DNA of 64,000 nt, from the NCBI RefSeq assembly GCF_029542785.1, contig NC_083372.1, forward strand, positions 558,001 to 622,000, read 5' to 3'. A model generated the notes under the pieces. It was not told the origin of the DNA. It saw only the letters and a program-made list of their open reading frames with translations, and ran no database searches. A program made the translations under genes and the position numbers. The DNA is from Malassezia japonica (taxonomy: Eukaryota; Basidiomycota; Malasseziomycetes; Malasseziales; Malasseziaceae). This document shows positions 46,801 to 55,500 of the stretch, piece by piece (position 1 is the first letter of the stretch; each line of letters starts with the position of its first letter).

Positions 46801-49370
46801 CTCAGGTCGGGATGCGGGAGCGACAAGCTCTCCTCGCCCACATCCGCTGCGCGCTCGACCGCGGGCGAGAAACGCGCGCGGGGCGTGGCGGTGAGCGTCT
46901 CGCGGCGCACGCTCGGCGAGCGCGCAAAGGTCGCGTCCCCGTCGAGGACCAGGCGCTTGCTTGTCGACCGGGGAATAAAGGCCTGCGGCGAGAGCGCCTG
47001 GGCATCGCTGGGACCACGGAAGAGCATGCTGCTCGAGCGCACCGGCGTCGCACCCCGCGACGCAAGGCCGGGCGTGCTCTCCCGGAAGGGCGTGCGCTCG
47101 CGCGCCTGCGACACGTCCAGCGCCGGCGTCGAGCCACGCAGTCGCGTCACACGCACCGCGTTACGCGGCGACGAGCGGAAGGGCGACACGAGCGGCGGCT
47201 TGCTCTTGGGCGCGACGTTGAACGGCAGCGGCGCTTGGGCAGCCGCGCTCGGCTGCGTGTTGGCGAGCAGCGCATCCGTTCCGTAGGGGTTCGTCGTGAG
47301 CGACGCGGGCGACGCGGCCGGGGCGGGCGCCGGCGCAGCAGGCGCCGAGGCGCCGAGGGGCTTGGCGAGCGACGAGCCAAAGGTGTTGGTCTGCGTGCCA
47401 AACAGGCCGCCGCTCGGCTGCGCAGGCTGGCTCTGGCCAAAGAGGCCGCCACTCGGCTGCGCCGGCTGGCTCTGGCCAAAGAGGCCGTCGCTTGGCGCGG
47501 TGCTGCTCGGCTGCGCGCCGCCAAACGAGAACGAGGGCTTCGGGGCAGTGGACGACGCGCCAAACAGGCCGCCGCTCGGCTGCGTGGTATTGTTCTGGCC
47601 AAAGAGGCCGCCGCTCGGCGCCGACGACGTGTTCTGGCCAAAGAGGCCGCCACTCGGCTGCGCGGGCTGCGCGGGCTTCGCGCCAAACAGGCCGCCGCCC
47701 GACGAGGCATTGTTCGCGCCAAAGGTCGACGGCTGCGACGGCTGCGAGGCGTTTTGCCCAAAGCCAAAGCCGCCGCTCGGCTGCGCGGGCTGCGCGGGCT
47801 TCGCGCCAAACAGGCCGCCGCCAGTGTTGCTGCCAAAGGTCGACGGCTGCGCACCCGTTGACGGCGCAGGGGTGCTGCTGGTCTGCCCAAAGCCGCCGCC
47901 GCCGCCGCCGAACGAGAAGGCGGGCTTGTTTTGCTGCGCGGGCTGGTTGTTATTCGCGCCGAATCCGCCAAACGACGGCGTCGACGAGGCGGGCGCGGCG
48001 CCGCCAAAGAGGCCGCCCGGCTTGGACTGGTTGTTGTTCTGGCCAAAGGAGAAGCTCGACGAGGCGTTGTTATTCGTGCTCGCCTGGTTGCCAAACAGGC
48101 CGCCGCTCGGCTGCGTGTTGGTGTTTTGCCCGAACGAGAACGAGCTCTGGGGCTGCGCGGGCTGCGCGGGCTGGGCCGGCTGGCTGCCAAAGCCAAACGC
48201 GGGCTTGTTCTGCTGCGCGGCATTGTTGTTGGCGCCTGCACCAAAGCTAAAGCTCGTCGAGGGCTGCGCCGCGGCATTGTTGTTCTGGCCAAACATGAAG
48301 CCAGACTGCTGTGCGGGTTGCGCGGGCTGCGCGGGCTGCGTCGTGCTGCTGCCAAAGAGGCCGGAGTTCGGTTGCTGCGTGTTCTGCCCAAAGAGCGACG
48401 AGCCCGTGTTCGACGCGCCAAACGCATTCGTCGCGGGCTTGGCGCCTCCAAAGAGCGACGGCGCGCTGTTTTGTGCGCCGAACGCAGACGTCGACGCGGG
48501 CTGCTGCTGGCCAAAGAGGCCGCCGGACGCGGGCTGCGTCTGGCCAAAGGTCGACGGAGGCTGTTGCTGGCCAAACGGCGTCGCTGCCGGCTGCGCGGGC
48601 TGCGCGCCAAAGCCAAACGCGGGCGTTGCACTCGCGGCCGGCGTCGCAGCCGGCGCACCGGTGCCCTTGGAGCGCCCTTGGCGGTAGTCTTGCAGGCGCA
48701 GCTCTTCGGGGCTCATCGACGCATACGCCGGCATCGAGGCAATGGACTGGTGCACGTCCCAGACCTTGGCGTGCGTCTTGGGGTCAGTCTGGTTGCTGTC
48801 TTCGCGGAAAGGCTGGTACGGCGTGGTCGCCGTGCCTTGGGTCACGGCCGGCACGGCCGCCTGGCCGGCGAGCGGCGCGGCGCCAAAGCCGCCGAACGAC
48901 GCCGGCTGCGCGGTGGAGCCCGGCTGGCCAAAGAACGAGCTGCCGCCCCCGCCGCCCCCGCCGCCGAACGCGGTCGAGGGCTGCGCACCAAACGCGGGCT
49001 GCTGCGGCTGCGGCTGCGTCGCGCCGCCAAAGCCAAAGGTGTTGGTCGCCGGCGCCGGCGTCGACGTGCTGGGCGCGCCGAATGCGCCAAAGGTCGACGC
49101 AGGCTTGGGCTGCCCAAAGGTGCTCGCAGTGCCCGACTGGCCGAAGGCGAACGGCGTCGTCTGCGCCGGGGTGCTCGCTGCCTGTCCAAAGGTGTTCGGC
49201 TGGCTGGCGCCGAACGCGTTCGTGGCCGGCGCAGCGGTCTGGCCAAAGGAGCCGAACGCGGGCGTGGTGCTGGTCTGACCAAACATCCCCCCCGCTGCCG
49301 GCTGCGCAGGAGCGTTTGTGCCCTGCTGGTTTTGCTGGCCGAAGCCACTAAAGGACGACGCGCCGAACAT
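43818..49370 (-). CDS. NUP145: Nup98-Nup96 type nucleoporin precursor (Nup145/Nup189-like)
   Basis: 1850 residues, single exon; the ATG at 49370 starts MFGASSFSGFGQQNQQ, the usual Nup98 opening (earlier in-frame codons are 5' leader). Residues 1-700 are FG/GLFG repeats in Gln/Ala/Ser/Pro-rich sequence that form the pore barrier. A GLEBS-like element at about 177-233 (PYQPFREDSNQTD, SIASMPAYASMSPEELRLQD) should bind Rae1/Gle2. The autoproteolytic domain spans about 875-1040 and ends in HFSRYGL with the self-cleaving His-Phe/Ser junction at about 1038. The remaining 810 residues are the helical Nup96/Nup145C scaffold of the Y complex. One precursor would thus give two nucleoporins. Confidence 0.93.
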   Translation of the reverse strand: MFGASSFSGFGQQNQQGTNAPAQPAAGGMFGQTSTTPAFGSFGQTAAPATNAFGASQPNTFGQAASTPAQTTPFAFGQSGTASTFGQPKPASTFGAFGAPSTSTPAPATNTFGFGGATQPQPQQPAFGAQPSTAFGGGGGGGGSSFFGQPGSTAQPASFGGFGAAPLAGQAAVPAVTQGTATTPYQPFREDSNQTDPKTHAKVWDVHQSIASMPAYASMSPEELRLQDYRQGRSKGTGAPAATPAASATPAFGFGAQPAQPAATPFGQQQPPSTFGQTQPASGGLFGQQQPASTSAFGAQNSAPSLFGGAKPATNAFGASNTGSSLFGQNTQQPNSGLFGSSTTQPAQPAQPAQQSGFMFGQNNNAAAQPSTSFSFGAGANNNAAQQNKPAFGFGSQPAQPAQPAQPQSSFSFGQNTNTQPSGGLFGNQASTNNNASSSFSFGQNNNQSKPGGLFGGAAPASSTPSFGGFGANNNQPAQQNKPAFSFGGGGGGFGQTSSTPAPSTGAQPSTFGSNTGGGLFGAKPAQPAQPSGGFGFGQNASQPSQPSTFGANNASSGGGLFGAKPAQPAQPSGGLFGQNTSSAPSGGLFGQNNTTQPSGGLFGASSTAPKPSFSFGGAQPSSTAPSDGLFGQSQPAQPSGGLFGQSQPAQPSGGLFGTQTNTFGSSLAKPLGASAPAAPAPAPAASPASLTTNPYGTDALLANTQPSAAAQAPLPFNVAPKSKPPLVSPFRSSPRNAVRVTRLRGSTPALDVSQARERTPFRESTPGLASRGATPVRSSSMLFRGPSDAQALSPQAFIPRSTSKRLVLDGDATFARSPSVRRETLTATPRARFSPAVERAADVGEESLSLPHPDLSVSRVSEPPRPRQSLPRAPQHGDYVLTPALTELRSMDYEALASLADFSVKRIGFGEVAFLEPVDLASLPDLACIGGGVVQLRAKECFVYPQEEDLESETPLDGLQPGYVPVPKAALGHGLNVPARVSLEGCWPLDRATREPLKDPSHARVKQHITKLKNKKETEFVSYEPTSGTWTFIVQHFSRYGLDDSESESEDEVPAMQLGDEQHSESNESDFREEDLEDDEADVWVPTVAQRPRSATPGRFGSPAPSVARLASPAPSALPRKVQVMRASFFGHTPPRQGPAAGVSKSPSFMADVDAVDAKADVPDVEDVTEEAGAADAADVPDQAIDTPFAAPIPVARVPLAQSVLDDGLFSRDAGLSFGRSFRIGCGPRDALVHNGLLHRTTLPGTSEVVLDRVRIGADPAEAAQLAEALLAQQRSASTVTVADGVPFVRPKPGTSFQTHAQHYAADDKRYAAQFWHLGSALFDPLRDELPADAAPSLRAKVEQLRRKSALSQWLARAAAASVQTEARAHRAASRSTELIFALLSGFQVEHAADAALEANDVRLATLVAQAGGDAASKEYLATQLSVWQTEQVVPLLEPAMRRIYELLCGHLGTDAKVAAGLDWRRALGLHVWYGVPWEAPLAASVASYEAALRSLSDTQPPLPAYYDAAKLGALKLRELAQRPGVEWDAMYELVQLHVDPTYPLDHVLNARNFGASATEHTLPWHTYVTLARALDVRDFADAEHGARLSIAYAAQIESQGLWHWAAFVLLHIEEAHVRQAAVQALLERNVEHLAEHAAFLDTLCIPATWRAGAEAIAAHAANNYYHEYVCWLRAESLSNAHQIAVTRLAPEAFVRGDAGLLLDLFRPFGEAEQEARAAGKPFTIEGWNTAGRVLLDYATLPHILPPLLAKSEKGTLSPNEHHALQQATQRTHELIEAVPALYPPSSPNLMTTVARSEMLVVLHNLARLIASHASAPEPTMHWTPAHPPEVEQLQAVASDFGAAMLATL

Positions 49371-49589
49371 CGCACTTGCGCTCCGTCCGCCAGAAAGCAG
49401 CGCGGCGGCGCGCCGGGCCCGAAAAGGGCTCACGTGATAGATTGGGGAAAAAGACGTGCATTGCTCGCCACAAACAAGACGTCTACGGGATACGTACAAT
49501 GAAACAGGTAACAGGGCCGCCAGAGCGCCAACCCGGGGCCTTACCATAAAACCGGGATAGTACGAACGAAATGGAAAGGGGGGGAGAGA

Positions 49590-52500
49590 TTAGAGCTGGA
49601 AGCGGTAGGCAGGGGCCTCCGTCCACTGCTCACCGAGGACCTCCTTGGTGTTGCTGTGATCAAACTGGGGCAGCTGCGCAAACTCGCCCTTGGCGACAAA
49701 GGCGCGAAGGGGAGCAAGGGGGTTGGTCGAGTCGGGCTTCGAAGCCTCCTTCTGGAAGGCCTCGACCCACTCGTCGTACGGCACCACCTCGGCGGGCGTC
49801 GTGCCTTCCGGCGCAGGGATCTGCGACGGGTCGAGCGGCGCCTCGTTGCGGATGTGGAACACGTTGTGGTTGCTCAGCCAGGTGCGGGGGGTCGACACAA
49901 GCTTGCCGAAAATCTCCGAGAACCAGTCAGAGGGCGTCTCGGTAAAGACGCTCTTGGACTCGGGCGCGAGACCCATCTGGGCGCAGCCTTGGAACATGCG
50001 CCAGAGGAAACTGTCGGGGTTGGGGATGTACTTGGACGAAGCGCTACCACCCAGGACACCAGGGCGGACCGTCACTGCGGGCACACCACGCTCGTTCATG
50101 CGCTTGCACAGCATCTCCGAAACCCACTTGGACTGCGAGTAGCCGTTGAAGAGACCGGTCTTGAGTGTGTTCAGGTCTAGGTTCTCGGGGACAACCTCGT
50201 TCGTCTTGGGCTCTGCCGAGAAGCTGAGCCACATGTTGGTCGAACCAATGTTCGCCACAGCCTTGATCTTCTTCTCGGACGCAAGGCGCAGCACCTCGCG
50301 CGTCGAGTAGGTGTTGACCGGGGCAATGCCCTGGTAACCGATCAGGTGGTCGGCCTTGCCGCTGGCGTGCACAATCAGGTCCACGCTCGCAGCGAGGCGA
50401 GTCCAGTCCTCGTCAGACAGGCCAAGGTGCGGCTCCGTCACGTCACCCGACACCGCCGACACGCGGTTGAGGTGCTTGAGCGACTTGAGCTCGCGCTTCG
50501 TGGCCATGTCCTTGATGCGCTGCATGCCCTCCTCGGGAGTGCCGCGGACAAGCGCAGTGACGTGGGCCTTGGGGAAGGCCTCGAGCACCGCCTCCAGCGC
50601 GCTGCTGCCCAGGAAACCAGTGGCACCGGTAACGAGCACCTCCTGGGCGACACCAGGCTCGAGCTTCGACGCGTCAAAGGCCTCGAGGTGCGTCACGGTC
50701 TTGGGCAGGTCGTCGAGCTTGTCCACCTCCGCAGCATAGTCAAACGTCGTAAGAGGAGCGGTATTGACCTTGGCGGGGGCCGCGGCCGCCTTCTTGGCGG
50801 GGGCGGCAGCCTCCTTGGGCGCCTCACCCTCCTCGCCACCGGCGGTCGCATCGGCGACAATCTGGCGCAGCGCAGCCACCGACACGGGGCCGAGCAGCTG
50901 CAGCTGGGTGACCGTCGCACCGAACTCGCTCATGAGGATCGCGCTCAGCTTCGAGGCCGAGAGCGAGTCAAGACCAAGAGTGGACAGGAACATGGTGTCG
51001 TCCACCGTCTCGATGTCGACGTTGAGCAGCTTGCCGAGCAGCGTGCCGACGGGGTCAGCAGCCGCATCGTCGTCGGCGCCGTCGTTGTCGGCGTCGTCAA
51101 AGTGCTCGACCAGGTGCGAGATCGACCAGATGTTGGCCGGCGAGATCTCGTACATCACCTTCCAGTCCATGGGCTGGATAAAGTAGCCAGCGTGGTTGGT
51201 CTCGCCCATGGTCAGACGGCCAATCGACTGGGCGATCGACGTACACAGCTCACGCGAGTTGCACGCAAGCGCGTCCATGATCTTCAGCGCAGCGTTGTTC
51301 GACTTCGAACGCATCTGGGCATACACACCAATGTCCGAAATGGCAGGCACGGCGTACGAGATGACGTTCTTGCTCTCCATCGCGAAGCGGTTGAAGTAGG
51401 CCTGTGCCGCGTTGTAGTTCGCCTGACCGGGGTTGTAGAACAGCGCCGCGGTCGAGGAGAAGAGGAACAGGAAGTCGAGCTTGTTGATGTCGATCAAATC
51501 GCGGATCACGTTCAGGGCACCAATCTTGGACTGCACGACCGTGTCAAACTTCTCCTTGTCCATCTGCATGAACTGGTCGTCGCGGAGGACAACCGACATG
51601 AGGAAGACACCACCGATCGGGCCCAGGCTGTTGGCCGTGTCAAACACGTCCTGCATCGCCTCGGGCTTGAGCGCATCGGCAGCCATCACCTTGATGGTGA
51701 CGTCGGGGAAGCTGGGGTCACGCACCAGACGCTCGAGAGCGAGACGGTCCGAACGCGAGATCTGACCACGACGACCAGTGAGCACAATGTTGCGCGCACC
51801 CAGGTACATCAGGAACTGCGTAAGACGGGGGCCGAGACCACCGCAACCACCAATCAGCACGTAGGTCTTCTTGGGGTCGTAGATCTTGTACGCGTTCCAG
51901 AGCTTCACGCGCGCATCGGGCTTGCACTCGGCAGAGAGGTCGGTGACAATCTTACCAATGTGCTTGCCAGACTCCATGAGCTTGTACGAGTCGACAAGGC
52001 CCTCAGCACCAGTGAACTCGTGGCCGACCAGGCACTTGAAGGGCTCGCGCGCGTGCTCCTCGGCGATCTCGTCGAGCAGAGCACCCATACGGTTGGGCGC
52101 GTGCACACCAAGCAGACCAAGCTCGACGGCGATGTAGTTGATGGCCTTCGCGAAGCCGCTCATCGACATCGGGTTGCCGGCAAGGTGGTCACGCTTCGAA
52201 ATGTCGACGAAGCGGCCGAGGTAGGCAAGCACCTCGATACCGGCCTGGAGGGCGGCACCCTGGAGCGAGTTGAGCACCACGTCGAAGCCGTCCTTGCCGC
52301 GCTTGGCGAGCCAGTCGCGGCCACCCTGCTGCCACTCGGCAATGGAGCGCGAGTTGGCCATGTTCTCGTACGGAACGCCGAGGTTGTTGTGCAGGTAGTC
52401 GCGCTTCTCCTGCGACGACACCGTGCAGAAGACCTCGAGACCCTTGCGCTGGGCGATCTGGATCGCACACAGACCAACACCACCGGCAGCGGCGTGGATG

Positions 52501-55500
52501 AGGATCGTCTCGCCAGGGCGGATCTGGGCAAGGTGCACAAGACCGAACCAGACCGTACCGTAAGCAATAGGGTAGGCAGCAGCCTCCTTGTTGCTCATGT
52601 TGTCGGGGATCTTGGTCATGGCGTACTCGGAAGCAATCGCAATGGTACCCTCACGGACACCACCCGAAGTACCCATCACACGGTCACCGACCTTGACACG
52701 GGAGACCTCGCTGCCGACGGCCTTCACAACACCACCAAACTCGGACAGACGGTCGGTCGCGGGGAGCAGACCAGTGGCCGAGAGAATGTTCTTGAAGTTG
52801 AGCGCAACAGCGTCGGTCTGCACCTGCACGTCGTGCTTGGCCAGCGGCGGCGGCGTGTGCGTGTGGGGAGCAATGGCCTGGACCGAGGCGGGGACACCCT
52901 CGGTAAGCTCGAGCACCCAGTCCTGACCGACAAACTCGGTGGGGTGCATGGGCACCTGCTTCACGAGACGACGGCCGTATAGGCGGTTGTTGCGGATGAT
53001 GTTGAAGATCTCCACGCTGCCCTCAGCATCGTGCTCGATGAGAATGTCGAGGAGACCGTCACGCTGCGCACGCGAGTACTCGGGCGGGAAACCGACAAAG
53101 ATCGACCTGAGCGTCGGAATCTCGTTGGTGATGGTACCAGCGAGACCGGCACCACGCGCACCGTCGACCGAGTCGTCGGCAAGGATCCAGAGCTGGCCCA
53201 TGGGGCTCTCGCCAAAGGCCTCCTTAACGGCGCCAACAACCTCCCATTCGGTGTCGGGCTTGTGGTAGTAGGCAAGCACGTGGTCGTTGACCTTGCGGAA
53301 CAGGCCGTTGCTCGCCACTTCCTTGGTCGGCACGTTGGGCACCGCGGGCCACGCGGTGGCCTCGCGACGAGTGTAGGCGAGGCTCAGCGTCGGGCTCGAC
53401 GTCTTGAACGGCGTCAGGCCCAAGCTCTCCAGCGACGGGGCGTTGCCCGAGTAGAAGAGCTTGGAGAACGGCGACGAGGCGTTGATCTCGTCGTAGATCG
53501 CGAAACCGCCAGGGACAAGAAGGTTGTTGATCGCCTCGACAGCGACCTTGGCGTCGCTGGCGGTACGCAGCACGTCGCTGACAACGATCACGTCGATCGT
53601 AGCGGGGATCGTGCGCTGGAACTCGTCAATGGCAGCGGGGACATCGTAGGGGCCCGTGAAGAACTCGTCCGAGCCCTTCAGCGGGTTGGCCACGTTCAGG
53701 CGGACAAGATCCACGTAGATGCCACGCTTCTGCGCCCAGGCGATGAGGGGCTGCAGCGAGATCTTACGGCGACGGCCGTAGACCTCGGCCAGGCGGAACA
53801 CGCGGCGGGGCTCCTGCTCCTGCGACGAGGAGATGAGACCCTCGATCGCGTTGACGAGGCTCTCCGAGACCTCGGCAGAGACGCCGGGCAGGTCAAAGAG
53901 GCGGTCCTGCAGGTCGTCCTTGGCCACAGCGGCGGCGGAGCCGCGCTGGAGGGCCTCGGCAACGACGCCCTCCTCGTCGTTTGCGGTGATGTCCTTGGCG
54001 AACGAGGCAGAGAGTTCGGGCTGCAGGGTGTAGAGCTCGTCGATCGAAGCACGCGAGTCGAAGGCGCGGGGCTCCCACGACTCGGTGTAGGCCTCGCGCT
54101 CCTTGACAGTGTCCTTAATACGCGTGCACTCGAGACCACGCAGGAAGGCAAGGGTCTTGCCCGTCTGGCGATCGAACATCAGAATGTTGTGCTTGATGTT
54201 CTGGTCGTTCGAGATAAGCGTCTGCACGTAGAGGACGAGCTGCTTAGCGTTGCGGATCTCCTCAGGCGTGGCACGGACAGTTAGAATGTCGAGCATGTTC
54301 GGCAGGAAAGCGTCGACACCGAGCTTCGAGCCGTCGAAGGGCAGCGCGGGAATCCACGTGCACAGGAAGGCCGAGTCGAGCAGGCCGGGGTGGAAGATCA
54401 TGCCCCTCGACTCGGGGCTCGTCCAGAGGTCGGGGAGGACGTCGACGAACGCAAGGTAGTCGTCCTCACGGGTGGTCGAACCACGCACCTCGTTGATCAT
54501 ACCGAAAGCGGCCGTGTGCTGCGAACCGTTGGGCTTCAGGCGGTCGTAGAAGGTCTGACCGTCCATGACGATGTCGAAGTGGTCGATCCAGTTCTCACCA
54601 AAGACCTCGGTGATGTTGTTGGGGCCAAGAGGCGTGCTCTCGGTCGACATCTGACCCGAAGCGTGGAGTTGGTCAAAGATGATACCACCGTCGTTCACAC
54701 CGTTCTTACCCGAGGAGCGGAACTCCCAGCCACCGTTGATGCCGGTCTGCAAGAACTTGGCGTACTTGGGCTGACCCTCCTCCTCAATGACAAAGGCACG
54801 GTGGATCTTCATGTAGGTAATGGTACGTGCACCGGCCTCGAGAGCAGCCTCGGCATAACCTGCGCCAGGGAAAATGATCGTGCCACGGATCTTGTGGCCC
54901 TTGGTCCAGCTGTGCGTCTGCGCGTTGATGCGGAGCATCTCACTGCACAGGGGCGGACCCGGGGGACGGCAGCGGATGTGCTCGGGGAAGCTGACCTCGG
55001 TCTGGCGCTTGGGAAGCGGCAGGAAGGGGTACTCGGGCAGGTCCTTGCCGAGAACCGAGTTGATACCGAGCGGGCGGTCAACGAACTCGTTGCTGTACAG
55101 CTTGTACACAATGAAGTTACGCTCACCAGCCTGCATGGCCTTACCGACGGCGGTAAGGAACTCGGTGATCTCACCAGGGGTCTCCTTGGTCTCGCCCTTC
55201 TTGAAGTTGGGGCGGCGGGCCGACGACACGATGGTGGTGCGCTCAGCCTCATTCGAGCGGGTGATCTCGTCCATGTACGAGCCAAGCACCGAGTGGGGCG
55301 CAATCTCGACAATCAGCAGACCACGGTCCTGTTCCTTGCGGTACTCCTCGAGAGCCTCGATCGACTCACGGAAGAGCACGGGGCAACGGACATTGTCCCA
55401 GCAGTACTCGGCGTCGAGCGAGCGGCCGACGTCGTGCATCTTACCGTGCACAGTCGAGATGAAGCGGCGGGTGGGCACGTTCTTCGAAGCATCGACCAGG

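Noticed and set aside
43810..49502. Several 400-740 codon ORFs overlapping the nucleoporin gene on both strands
   Set aside because: By-products of GC-rich repeats in NUP145, which alone shows FG repeats, GLEBS and autoproteolytic domains.
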